NCBI GenBank assembly: GCA_964397425.1 | Contig: CAYNID010000005.1 | Coordinates: 1 to 64,000 of the forward strand | Origin: Hallerella sp964397425 | Lineage (GTDB): Bacteria; Fibrobacterota; Fibrobacteria; Fibrobacterales; Fibrobacteraceae | Length of the DNA stretch: 64,000 bases | Reading direction: 5' to 3' | Shown here: positions 8,005-16,361 of the stretch, one piece after another | Numbering within the stretch: the stretch's first letter is position 1 | Layout of the letters: every line of letters begins with the position of its first letter | Program-made: the position numbers and the translations under genes | Notes under the pieces: model-generated | Database searches by the model: none | The model's input: only the letters and a program-made list of their open reading frames with translations | What the model was told of the DNA's origin: nothing

Positions 8005-9506
8005 TTCCCTTCTCCTATTTTTTCACTCGCATTTATGAAATTATATTTTTCGATATTCTCTTTCATTTCTTTTATCCTTTTACCCAATGTCATCGTTATC
8101 GATTTTGTTTTTTCTATAGATTCAAGAAGGTCTTTCGTTGAAATTTCATTGCATTTGTTTATGAAGCATCCTTCGACTGCATCTTTCACAGCAGATTCCA
8201 AGTCAACTCCGCTAAAACCATCTGTTTTCTTAATTAAGGCAATTGTATCAATATTTGAATTCCATTTATTTCTTTTTTTCAAATGAATTTTCAATATAGC
8301 ACGTCGTTCATCATCACTGGGCAAATCAACAAAGAAAAGTTCATCAAAACGGCCTTTCCTTAAAAATTCTGGTGGCATATTGTCAATATTATTGGCTGTA
8401 GCCACAATAAAGACGGTATTCTCTTTCTCTTGCATCCAGGTTAGGAAATGTCCAAATAAACGAGTCGTAACTTCGTTTCCGCCGACCGTTCCAATTCCAG
8501 CAAAGGCTTTTTCTATTTCATCAATCCACAAGACGCAAGGACTAATCGCTTCTGCCAAACTGAGCGCCTTTCGCATATTGTTTTCCGATTCGCCAACATA
8601 TTTACCAAGCAATCGGCCAACGTCTAGCCTAACCAATGGAATTTCAAAAAGATTCGCGGTAGCTTTAGCAGTAAGACTCTTTCCGCATCCTGGCATACCT
8701 ACAATAAGCATTCCCTTGGGAACATCCACTCCAAATTTAATCGCATGATCAAGATCCTTAAAAATGGCTGACTTACGCCGCAACCATTTTTTCAAGCGAC
8801 TCAAGCCTCCGATATCATCAATTTTTTCCTTGAAATTTACGATTTCAAGCATGCCGTCTTTTTTGACCAAAAGCTCCTTTTCTTTGACAATCAGAGTCTT
8901 GTCTTCCCTTTCAATAGTTCCTCCATCTTGGTATGCCAAATTTAAAATCTGACGAATTTGGAATTCATTCAATCCCTTCAGGGATACAGCTAAATCGTCA
9001 GCAACTTCGTCAGAAATTCCTATGTCCATACCCTTTCCGTAATCTTGAATAACTTCTTTGATTTCGGCAATATCAGGAAAAGGAATGTCAAAAATCGTGA
9101 TAAAATGCTCCAACTCAGCAGGAATCACCAGTTCTTCAGAAACAATAAAAATTGTTTCGTGATACGACTCTCGTTCAATATTATCTTCTGCAATTCTTTT
9201 CAAAAGAGCGATTACTTTGGAATTTTTCAATTCTCCATGAACATCTTTAAGTACAAGGAATGTTTCTTTTGAAAACCCCTCTTCTCGGGTTTGCAGCAAG
9301 AACGTTTCCAAAGTAGCATCTTGCATAGGATGTTTGTCATCAAAATCAACAAATCCTAAAGCATTATTGTATTCTATTATTTTCGCTTTATATGAAATCT
9401 TCCTAATGATTTCATCAAACACCTTAAAATCAAAATGTTTGATGTAAATTATAGGACGTAACGCGTCGACATAAGAGGACAAAATAGAGATGGCTTTATC
9501 CAACAT
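8001..9506 (-). CDS. Ycf46-like AAA+ ATPase
   Basis: A 501-residue ATPase. The N-terminal half (about 1-220) looks like a degenerate AAA module. The active module has Walker A GMPGCGKS (270-277), Walker B VLWIDEIE (325-332), sensor-1 ATANNID (369-375) and an arginine-finger region RKGRFDE (383-389). This two-part build with an inactive N-terminal module resembles the Ycf46/CDC48-like group rather than FtsH, since no protease domain or membrane anchor is seen. It starts 2 bases after the upstream gene and overlaps the next start, so it is the central engine of the array. A remodelling or gating role is inferred. Confidence 0.88.
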   Translation of the reverse strand: MLDKAISILSSYVDALRPIIYIKHFDFKVFDEIIRKISYKAKIIEYNNALGFVDFDDKHPMQDATLETFLLQTREEGFSKETFLVLKDVHGELKNSKVIALLKRIAEDNIERESYHETIFIVSEELVIPAELEHFITIFDIPFPDIAEIKEVIQDYGKGMDIGISDEVADDLAVSLKGLNEFQIRQILNLAYQDGGTIEREDKTLIVKEKELLVKKDGMLEIVNFKEKIDDIGGLSRLKKWLRRKSAIFKDLDHAIKFGVDVPKGMLIVGMPGCGKSLTAKATANLFEIPLVRLDVGRLLGKYVGESENNMRKALSLAEAISPCVLWIDEIEKAFAGIGTVGGNEVTTRLFGHFLTWMQEKENTVFIVATANNIDNMPPEFLRKGRFDELFFVDLPSDDERRAILKIHLKKRNKWNSNIDTIALIKKTDGFSGVDLESAVKDAVEGCFINKCNEISTKDLLESIEKTKSITMTLGKRIKEMKENIEKYNFINASEKIGEGK

Positions 9507-9508
9507 TT

Positions 9509-10390
9509 TTAGACCTCCATATAATACAGAACATCTTCTCTGTTGTTTTTAAAATCAATTCCAGATAAAAGAACAAAATTGTTATTAATATCTTTGCAAG
9601 TAAGTTCTTCACCATGTTTTCCACTTGAGCGGACCAAGCAAGATTTATAATGACCATAAGGATTCTCAATTAAAAGAAGCAAACACTTTTTGTTTTCCGG
9701 TTCCAAATCCTTCCAGTATTCATCAGTATTCCTCTCATATTTTTTCAAAGAGTTTCCCAAATTTTCTTCTAAATATTGACTAGTGATCGCTTCACAAAAA
9801 TGCTCATAGTTATACCTATTTTGATCGCTTTTACAAAAGTCCCTCATTTTTTCATTTGCCAAAAATCCAAACAAAGCCACAGGAGCTTTTTCTTGCAAAT
9901 AACAAAAAAGTCTTTTGAAATCAAAATTTAAAAGCCACATATAGTTGTCGGCAAGCGTTTTCGTTGCCGATTTTATGACAGAATAATCATTTTTATTTTG
10001 AACAATTCTTTCGATGACTTCTTCGTAACCATTCTTGTATAAGTCAAGGAAATCCCGTTCTACTTTTATACCTTTAGAAATTTTGTTATAAAAGCATTCT
10101 CTTTCTTTCTGAAACTCAATCAGCGCAACACCTTCTTTAATAATTTTCTCATCCTGTTCTACATCCAATATTTGAATAATTTCCGAAATAATTTCAGCAT
10201 CATCTTCCGATGAAATCTTTTCAAGTTTCCCAAGTTCGGCATTATAGTCATGAACTTTAAGCCATCTCGCCAAGATTCCTTTTTTATAATAGTCCAATAC
10301 ATCTTGAATACAGAAATGCTCGCGAAGGTCTTCAATCGTCCGAATAGATGCGCCGTCACTGTTAAGGTTGAATTTTATTGTCTTTGGCAT
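9509..10390 (-). CDS. Hypothetical protein, first gene of the accessory array
   Basis: A 293-residue protein with GGAGG 5 bases before its ATG. The first 45 residues (KFNLNSDGASIRTIEDLREH, then IQDVLDYYKKGILARWL) look like a compact N-terminal module. From memory, similar N-termini occur on otherwise different proteins of accessory loci, but I cannot name the family. The middle is helical and charged. The C-terminus is beta-rich (CLLLLIENPYGHYKSCLVRS; NNNFVLLSGIDF). There is no signal peptide or membrane segment. As the promoter-proximal gene next to the ATPase it may be a sensor or adaptor, which is inference. Confidence 0.7.
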   Translation of the reverse strand: MPKTIKFNLNSDGASIRTIEDLREHFCIQDVLDYYKKGILARWLKVHDYNAELGKLEKISSEDDAEIISEIIQILDVEQDEKIIKEGVALIEFQKERECFYNKISKGIKVERDFLDLYKNGYEEVIERIVQNKNDYSVIKSATKTLADNYMWLLNFDFKRLFCYLQEKAPVALFGFLANEKMRDFCKSDQNRYNYEHFCEAITSQYLEENLGNSLKKYERNTDEYWKDLEPENKKCLLLLIENPYGHYKSCLVRSSGKHGEELTCKDINNNFVLLSGIDFKNNREDVLYYMEV

Positions 10391-10427
10391 AAGGTCCTCC
10401 TCTATAGATCATCCGCCTTCACGTTTT

Positions 10428-10433
10428 AATATA
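10428..10433 (-). promoter_or_regulatory. -10 element for the accessory array
   Basis: On the minus strand TATATT (preceded by TTTTTTTTGT) lies about 38 bases before the first ATG of the array. A long T-run just upstream replaces a clear -35. It resembles other -10 elements in this window. No other promoter is evident inside the array, where gaps are 0-44 bases, so the seven genes are probably one transcript. Confidence 0.45.
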
Positions 10434-10620
10434 ACAAAAAAAAAAGCTTTGCCAAACATTCTGTTATTTTCCAAAAATTTATCAAGAATTCATTCCAATC
10501 CGTCAACGATTTGCCATTCCCCAAAAACAAAATTTTGAAAGGCCTTAGACCAGCAAAACCCATTCATCCCTACATGTGCCCCACTTTTTAATTGGGGTAT
10601 ATTTTCTTTTGAAAATTCCC
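10434..10620. other. Non-coding stretch upstream of the accessory array
   Basis: AT-rich sequence without a supported gene, RNA or strong hairpin, apart from a short repeat-like ATTGGGGTATATTTTC near 10593-10608. It is bounded on the right by a transposase remnant and is probably degraded mobile DNA. Confidence 0.3.
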
Positions 10621-10729
10621 TACACCACAAGCATGATGGAGCTCCAGACCTATTTGGACTTCCCGCACGAACACTGGCGCAGCTAAGGACAAACAACATC
10701 CACGAAAGCCTCAACCGCGAGAACTGGCT
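10621..10729 (+). pseudogene. Frameshifted remnant of an IS256-family transposase
   Basis: In frame from 10621 the sequence reads YTTSMMELQTYLDFPHEHWR. Shifting by -1 near 10680 it continues QLRTNNIHESLNRENW. Together this matches the C-terminal signature of IS256/Mutator transposases (FPxEHWxxLRTTNxxERLNREI). Only about 36 codons are left, with no start, no catalytic region and no visible terminal inverted repeats. It is a decayed insertion sequence at the edge of the accessory array. Confidence 0.65.
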
Positions 10730-10737
10730 TTTTACAA

Positions 10738-10771
10738 CAAAAAAAGTCCCGGTTTTACCCGGAACTTTTTT
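10738..10771 (-). terminator. Intrinsic terminator of nifJ
   Basis: AAGTCCCGG, loop TTTTA, CCGGAACTT pairs with one mismatch and is flanked by A-runs on the left and T-runs on the right. Read on the minus strand the stem is followed by TTTTTTTG, about 20 bases after the nifJ stop codon. Confidence 0.8.
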
Positions 10772-10791
10772 GCAAATGGGATTTTTATCGG

Positions 10792-13700
10792 TTAAACAAC
10801 CGCCTCTTTTGCCATTTCCTCGTAGAACGCATAACGGGCGTCGACTTCTTTTTGCAAGTCGTCTGCGAGTTTTGCGGCCACTTCGGGCTTCGTACGAGTC
10901 AACGCCTTGTAGCGGTTTTCCGTGTAAATATATTCCTTCACAGGAATCGAGGGCTTCTTGGAATCGAGAATCAGCGGAGCCTTTCCTTCGGCAGCCAATT
11001 CCGGATTGTAACGCAACAGCGTCCAGTAACCGGAATCCACCGCCATTTTCTGGTGAGCGAGCTGGTTGTTCAAATCAAAGCCGTGGTTGATGCAAGGACA
11101 ATACGCAATAATCAAAGACGGACCATCATGCGCTTCCGCTTCTTGGAACACCTTCAACGTCTGCATATCGTTAGCGCCAATCGCAACGCGGCCAACGTAA
11201 ACGTTCTTGTAGCTCATTGCAATGAGTCCCAAATCCTTTTTACCGGCACGTTTTCCTGCAGCGGCAAAGAGTGCGACAGCACCGCGGTTTGTCGCCTTGG
11301 AAGCCTGTCCACCCGTATTCGAGTAAACTTCCGTATCAAGGACAAGAATGTTCACATTTTCACCCGTCGACATGACGTGATCAAGTCCACCGTAACCAAT
11401 ATCGTAGGCCCAACCGTCACCACCGATAATCCATACGGATTTCTTCACCAGGTAATCCGCATATTCCTCTGCAAGAGATTTGGCGACATCGCCTTCAATC
11501 GACTTCAGGGCTTCTTTCAGCTGGGCGACATTTTGACGCTGAGCGGCAATTCCCGCTTCATCACGCTGTTCTTGCGTCTTCAGCGCATTGACCAATTCCG
11601 GATTCAGCTTTTCAGCCAAGGAATCCAGCAAGTCAACGGCCTGCTGCGCATGCTTCGTAATGGCGAGACGCATTCCGAGACCGAATTCCGCATTGTCTTC
11701 AAAAAGGCTGTTCGCCCATGCCGGGCCACGGCCTTCCTTGTTTTTCGCCCAAGGAGTCGTTGGCAGGTTTCCCCCGTAAATGGAGGAGCAGCCCGTCGCA
11801 TTCGCGACAACCATGCGGTCGCCGAAGAGCTGGCTCACCAAGCGGACATAAGCGGTTTCTCCGCAGCCCGCGCAAGAACCGGAAAATTCGAAAAGCGGTT
11901 CAAGGAGCATCGCCTGCTTGACCACACTCTTGTTGACTTTCGTCCTGTCGAATTCGGGCAAATCGACAAAGAAATCAAAGCATTTGCCTTCCTGTTCCTT
12001 GATAGGTTCTTGCGGCACCATGTTGATAGCCTTTTTCGCCGGATCCGCCTTGTCCTTCGCCGGGCAAGCTTGCGTACAAACGCCGCAGCCCGTACAGTCA
12101 TAGCTGGAAACGGAAATGGCGAACACCGGCTTTTCGGAACCTTCGAGCTTGATTCCCTTCGCTGCCGTAAACTTGAATCCTTCCGGAGCATTGGCGACAG
12201 CCGCTTCATCGACCACTTTCAAACGGATGGCCGCATGCGGGCAAACCATGGCACACTTTCCGCATTGGATACAAACATCCGGATTCCACGAAGGAATGGC
12301 CAACGCCAAATCGCGTTTTTCGTATTTCGTCGTACCTGTCGGGAATACACCGTCCACAGGCATTTTGGATACCGGGAGCTTTTCACCGTTTCCGCGGATA
12401 ATTTCGGCAGTCACTTCATTGACAAACGCCGGAGCGCAACCGTGAATCGCCGGACGGAATTCTCGGGAACTGGTCACGGATGCAGGAATGACAACTTCGT
12501 GCAAGTTGGCAAGAGACGCGTCGATTGCATCCCAGTTTTTCTGCACCACTTCCATGCCCTTTTTCGCATAAGTCTTTTCCGCATACTTTTTGATATACTG
12601 GATAGCTGTTTCGGCATCGAGGACATTGCCCAACTTGGAGAAGAAGCAGGTTTGCATCACCGTATTGATACGGCGGCCCATGCCCGTTTTCGCAGCGACA
12701 GCATACGCATCGATGACGTAAACTTTCAAGCCTTTCTTAATAATGGCCTCTTGAACAGGGCGCGGGAATGTATCCCAGACCTTGTCCGCGGAATGCGGCG
12801 TGTTGACAAGGAAGGTCGCACCGACTTTCGCATACTTCAGCATGTCGACAGATTCAAGATGCGGCGTATGGTGGCAAGCGACAAAGTCAGCCTGATTTTC
12901 TTCAATCAGATAAGGCGCATCGATAACGCTCTTGCCAAAGCGCAAATGCGAAGTCGTCATTGAACCGGACTTCTTTGAATCGTAGACAAAATAACCTTGT
13001 GCGTAATTGTCCGTTTCATTACCGATAATCTTGATGGAATTCTTGTTTGCTCCGACAGTACCATCAGAACCGAGTCCAAAGAACATCGCCTGGAAGAAGT
13101 CGCTTTCCAAGTGGAAATTCGAATCCACGTCAAGGCTCAAGTGAGTCACATCATCAATGATGCCAACCGTAAAACGCGGCCGCGGAGAATCTTTCGCCAA
13201 TTCATCGTAAACAGCCTTCACCATCGCCGGGGTGAATTCCTTGGAAGAAAGTCCGTAGCGCCCACCGATAATGCGCGGCAAAGAAACTTCCCCGTTCATC
13301 GCTGCAGACGAAATCGCCGTGATGACATCTTCCAAGAGCGGTTCGCCAGCCGAACCGGGTTCCTTGGAACGATCGAGAACCGCGATTTTCTTCACGGTTT
13401 TCGGCAAAGCGGCAACCAATTGTTCCGAAGGGAACGGTCTGTAAAGGCGCACAATCAGCACACCGAGCTTTTCGCCCTTCTTGTTCAGATAGGCGATTGT
13501 ATCCTTGATGGTGGACGCGGCAGAGCCCATCACCACAATGACGCGTTCCGCATCCGGAGCGCCAACGTAATCCACCAGATGATACTGACGCCCCGTGAAC
13601 TTCGCCACCTTATCCATATATTTTTGGACAATGGCCGGGTAAGCGTTGTAAAAACTGTTGACCGTTTCACGTCCCTGGAAATACACATCGGCATTCTGGG

Positions 13701-14355
13701 CTGTTCCACGCATCGTCGGACGATCCGGAGTCAACGCGCGTTCGCGGCAAGCTTTCACAAATTTTTCTTCAACAACCTGACGAATCACGCCGTCTTCCAG
13801 AGCTTCGATTTTCATCACTTCGTGCGATGTCCGGAAACCGTCAAAGAAATGCATCGTCGGGATGCGGCCTTCTAGCGTCGAAGCGTGGGCGACAAGCGCC
13901 ATGTCCTGGCATTCCTGCACAGAAGAAGAGCTGAGCATGGCGAAACCAGTCTGACGGCAAGCCATCACGTCGGAGTGATCTCCGAAAATGGAAAGTCCCT
14001 GAGCCGCAAGCGAACGGGCGGTCACATGAAAGACGGTCGGAGTCAGTTCACCGGCAATCTTATACATGTTCGGGATCATCAAAAGAAGTCCCTGAGAAGC
14101 CGTAAAAGTCGTCGTCAAGGCTCCCGCTTGGAGGGCACCGTGCACCGTACCCGCGGCTCCGCCTTCCGATTGCATTTCAAACACGCGGGGAACCTGTCCC
14201 CAAAGATTTTTCTTTCCCGCCGCACTCCAGTTGTCGGCGTGTTCCGCCATCGGGCTCGACGGCGTAATGGGATAAATCGCAGCTACTTCACTCAATTGAA
14301 ACGCTACATTTGCAGTCGCTTCGTTTCCATCGACCGCAATCATTTTCTTTGCCAT
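10792..14355 (-). CDS. nifJ: Pyruvate:ferredoxin (flavodoxin) oxidoreductase
   Basis: A 1187-residue single-chain enzyme that oxidises pyruvate and CoA to acetyl-CoA and CO2 with ferredoxin as acceptor, central to anaerobic fermentation. The start at 14355 is chosen because GGAG lies 8 bases upstream and the protein then begins MAKKMIAVDGNEA as in the family; the frame stays open further upstream. It begins with the pyruvate-binding domain (YPITPSSPMAEHAD). Two 4Fe-4S motifs follow, CIQCGKCAMVCP (about 693) and CTGCGVCTQACP (about 752). CAGCGET (about 828) and the thiamine-binding GDGWAYDIGYGG (about 977) lie in the C-terminal domain. Length and order are normal. Confidence 0.97.
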   Translation of the reverse strand: MAKKMIAVDGNEATANVAFQLSEVAAIYPITPSSPMAEHADNWSAAGKKNLWGQVPRVFEMQSEGGAAGTVHGALQAGALTTTFTASQGLLLMIPNMYKIAGELTPTVFHVTARSLAAQGLSIFGDHSDVMACRQTGFAMLSSSSVQECQDMALVAHASTLEGRIPTMHFFDGFRTSHEVMKIEALEDGVIRQVVEEKFVKACRERALTPDRPTMRGTAQNADVYFQGRETVNSFYNAYPAIVQKYMDKVAKFTGRQYHLVDYVGAPDAERVIVVMGSAASTIKDTIAYLNKKGEKLGVLIVRLYRPFPSEQLVAALPKTVKKIAVLDRSKEPGSAGEPLLEDVITAISSAAMNGEVSLPRIIGGRYGLSSKEFTPAMVKAVYDELAKDSPRPRFTVGIIDDVTHLSLDVDSNFHLESDFFQAMFFGLGSDGTVGANKNSIKIIGNETDNYAQGYFVYDSKKSGSMTTSHLRFGKSVIDAPYLIEENQADFVACHHTPHLESVDMLKYAKVGATFLVNTPHSADKVWDTFPRPVQEAIIKKGLKVYVIDAYAVAAKTGMGRRINTVMQTCFFSKLGNVLDAETAIQYIKKYAEKTYAKKGMEVVQKNWDAIDASLANLHEVVIPASVTSSREFRPAIHGCAPAFVNEVTAEIIRGNGEKLPVSKMPVDGVFPTGTTKYEKRDLALAIPSWNPDVCIQCGKCAMVCPHAAIRLKVVDEAAVANAPEGFKFTAAKGIKLEGSEKPVFAISVSSYDCTGCGVCTQACPAKDKADPAKKAINMVPQEPIKEQEGKCFDFFVDLPEFDRTKVNKSVVKQAMLLEPLFEFSGSCAGCGETAYVRLVSQLFGDRMVVANATGCSSIYGGNLPTTPWAKNKEGRGPAWANSLFEDNAEFGLGMRLAITKHAQQAVDLLDSLAEKLNPELVNALKTQEQRDEAGIAAQRQNVAQLKEALKSIEGDVAKSLAEEYADYLVKKSVWIIGGDGWAYDIGYGGLDHVMSTGENVNILVLDTEVYSNTGGQASKATNRGAVALFAAAGKRAGKKDLGLIAMSYKNVYVGRVAIGANDMQTLKVFQEAEAHDGPSLIIAYCPCINHGFDLNNQLAHQKMAVDSGYWTLLRYNPELAAEGKAPLILDSKKPSIPVKEYIYTENRYKALTRTKPEVAAKLADDLQKEVDARYAFYEEMAKEAVV

Positions 14356-14406
14356 AGAAATCTCCAAAAAATGAACAATTCGAACAAAATCAAAAAGTTC
14401 CATTCC

Positions 14407-14414
14407 CAAAACTA
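14407..14414 (-). promoter_or_regulatory. Putative nifJ promoter element
   Basis: On the minus strand TAGTTTTG fits TAnnTTTG and lies about 50 bases before the nifJ ATG, with overlapping TATATA just upstream. No convincing -35 is visible. Confidence 0.35.
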
Positions 14415-14528
14415 TATAATTCCGAGGGAAAATCGGGAAAAAATAACGAAAAAACGACATCTCATGGATTAATTTTCACTCCAAAGGTCGAGTTTTTTTC
14501 AAGCAGCCCTATTCAATGCCCCCTTTTC

Positions 14529-14534
14529 TATATT
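14529..14534 (+). promoter_or_regulatory. -10 element of the C_GCAxxG_C_C gene
   Basis: TTTTC-TATATT-G lies 15 bases before the ATG at 14550, with GGAG between them. It matches the recurrent TTTCTATATT element of the window. Confidence 0.5.
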
Positions 14535-14549
14535 GAAACCGGAGATTTT

Positions 14550-14882
14550 ATGAAAACCTTCGCCAAAGAATTTCACTTGAATCACTTGGGAAATTGCGCC
14601 ATGGCAGTCTCTGCCGCCTGGGCCAATCAACACGGACTCGAACCGTCCGAAGTTGAAAAATTCAAGGATTGCGGAGCGGGTCACGCAAAAGACGGACTTT
14701 GTGGCGCGCTTTACACAGCAATCCACTACCGTCCCGACAAAAAAGAAGAACTGATAGCCGAATTTCGAAAAAAATGCGGTGGCATCCTTTGCAAAGAAAT
14801 CCGCCCCAACAAAGAACAGACCTGTAGCGAGCGCGTCGCCATTGCTGCGGAACTTTTGGACAATTTGGAAAAAAACGGCTGA
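14550..14882 (+). CDS. C_GCAxxG_C_C family redox-type protein
   Basis: A 110-residue protein with GGAG 7 bases before the ATG. Conserved cysteines follow the pattern of the putative redox-active C_GCAxxG_C_C family: NCAMAVSAAW near 16, DCGAGHAKDGLCGAL near 41-55 and KKCGGILC near 77-82, plus a late C. Here the central motif is CGAGHAKDGLC rather than a strict GCAxxG, so the assignment is good but not perfect. No export signal is seen. Its stop is 2 bases before the TatD-like gene, so the two form an operon. The family's role is unproven; metal or Fe-S binding is likely. Confidence 0.75.
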   Translation: MKTFAKEFHLNHLGNCAMAVSAAWANQHGLEPSEVEKFKDCGAGHAKDGLCGALYTAIHYRPDKKEELIAEFRKKCGGILCKEIRPNKEQTCSERVAIAAELLDNLEKNG

Positions 14883-14884
14883 CC

Positions 14885-15607
14885 ATGCTGGATTACCACA
14901 TCCACCTCGCCCGCTTTCCAGAACCGGAACGCCTTTGCCGCGAACTGGAAGCCCGAGATTTCCACGCCATCCTCGTCGCCTGTGAACCCTGGGAATGGGA
15001 AGTTGCCGAGACCTTAATTGGACAGTTTCCCCAAATGTTCACCCCGTGTTTTGGCATCCATCCGGAAATCGCGCTGGATGTTGACGATTTTCAGTTGAAA
15101 CGCTTGGAAACGCTGCTGCGGAAATATCCCCAAGCCCTTGTCGGTGAATGTGGCATCGACAAGCGTTTCCCGGCTTACGCCGAGAAAGAAACCCAGGAGA
15201 ACTTGTTCCTTTACCAGGCGAAGCTTTCCATTGAATTTTCCCGCCCATTGATGCTCCACGTCGTAGGAGATTTTCGCCGGATTCTCGACATCCTGGAAAA
15301 TTTGCGCTTTCCCCAAAAAAACGCCTATCCCATTTTTCACCGATTCTGCGGAGACTCCGAAATTGCCGTCCGCGCTCAAAAGCTCAACGCCCTATTTTCC
15401 ATCCACCGAGACAGCTTGCGCAAAGAATCCACGAAAAAAGCTCTTTTGAAAATTCCACAAGCCGACATCCGTTTTGAAACGGATGCCGATGAAAAATTTT
15501 TCTCCGACAAGATCAGGACGCCCAAGGAAGCCGCCGATGCCATCACCAGCGCCCTCCTCACGGTCAAACGCAGTTTTGACCGTATTAATCAATCGTCCAA
15601 CATGTAA
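14885..15607 (+). CDS. TatD-family metal-dependent hydrolase
   Basis: A 240-residue TIM-barrel metallohydrolase of the TatD DNase group. Metal-site motifs are present in order: DYHIH near 3-7, GIHPE near 57-61, GECGID near 87-92, LMLHVV near 122 and FETDAD near 197. It is slightly shorter than typical TatD proteins (about 260). TatD homologues act as 3'-5' exonucleases or in DNA repair, but the substrate here is not shown by the sequence. Its 3' end overlaps the convergent SIMPL gene by 19 bases. Confidence 0.85.
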   Translation: MLDYHIHLARFPEPERLCRELEARDFHAILVACEPWEWEVAETLIGQFPQMFTPCFGIHPEIALDVDDFQLKRLETLLRKYPQALVGECGIDKRFPAYAEKETQENLFLYQAKLSIEFSRPLMLHVVGDFRRILDILENLRFPQKNAYPIFHRFCGDSEIAVRAQKLNALFSIHRDSLRKESTKKALLKIPQADIRFETDADEKFFSDKIRTPKEAADAITSALLTVKRSFDRINQSSNM

Positions 15608-16278
15608 TCGATCGTCGTCACCACCCGGATTTTCTTGATTTGCGGCGTATTTCCATCTCGATCGTCGATGGAAAAAAGACCCTGTTGGGCATTGCTGATT
15701 TTTCCCAATTTACTGTGGGAATCCTCGGCAAATTTAATCGCCACTTCCCGGGCATTACGCGTCGCTTCTTCAATCATTTGCGGTTTGATTTTGTTCAATC
15801 CTGAAAATTCATAATCCGCGTAATTGTTGTCAAACATCACGTTCTGTTTGGTCAACTGCGAAATGTCTCGCTGAAGAGGACGAATCTTCTCTACTTTATT
15901 TGAAACCACTGTCATTGAAGATTGGGCAGAAAAACGGAATCCCGATTTATTTTCGCGCCATTCATCCAAATCCAAATTGCTGAATGAAGGCGTTCCTATC
16001 GTGATTTCTTCTGCCGAAAATCCATTATCCAGCAAAAATTTTTGGATTAAAGAATCTTTAGATTCCAAATCCTTGTAGATTTCCTGTACATCATTTCCCA
16101 AAACACGGTAACTCAAAGTCCAAAAGACCTTGTCCGCCGGAACTTCTTTTTCGGAAAGTCCCCGCACATGGACAATTCTATCCTTGTCGATAAATTTATT
16201 TGCCGTCAAAGACATTATGATGCCGACCAGCACAATAGCAAAAGCCAACACGAAACATTCCGGCATCCGGTTTTTCAT
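15589..16278 (-). CDS. SIMPL-domain (DUF541) membrane-anchored periplasmic protein
   Basis: A 229-residue protein with AAGGAG before the ATG. An N-terminal membrane anchor (about 8-26: CFVLAFAIVLVGIIMSLTA) is followed by a SIMPL domain: IVHVRGLSEKEVPADKVFWTL at its start, a central SSMTVVSNKVEKI strand and EEATRNAREVAIKFAEDS near the end. SIMPL proteins are exported and poorly understood, with suggested envelope stress or oxidative roles. It is convergent with, and overlaps, the TatD-like gene. Confidence 0.85.
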   Translation of the reverse strand: MKNRMPECFVLAFAIVLVGIIMSLTANKFIDKDRIVHVRGLSEKEVPADKVFWTLSYRVLGNDVQEIYKDLESKDSLIQKFLLDNGFSAEEITIGTPSFSNLDLDEWRENKSGFRFSAQSSMTVVSNKVEKIRPLQRDISQLTKQNVMFDNNYADYEFSGLNKIKPQMIEEATRNAREVAIKFAEDSHSKLGKISNAQQGLFSIDDRDGNTPQIKKIRVVTTIDYMLDD

Positions 16279-16361
16279 TTTGCACTCCTTTTTTATTTGA
16301 ATTTGAAGCTCTGTCCTGAAAACAATCTACAAAAACTGCCAAGGGAAATAGTACATCTCCG

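Noticed and set aside
10852..12963. A 703-codon open frame on the + strand across nifJ
   Set aside because: It is antisense to a full-length, motif-complete nifJ, shows no domain, and its codons mirror the real frame.
14356..14460. 35-residue N-terminal extension of nifJ
   Set aside because: It overlaps the promoter-like region, lacks a ribosome site and is not part of the enzyme family start.
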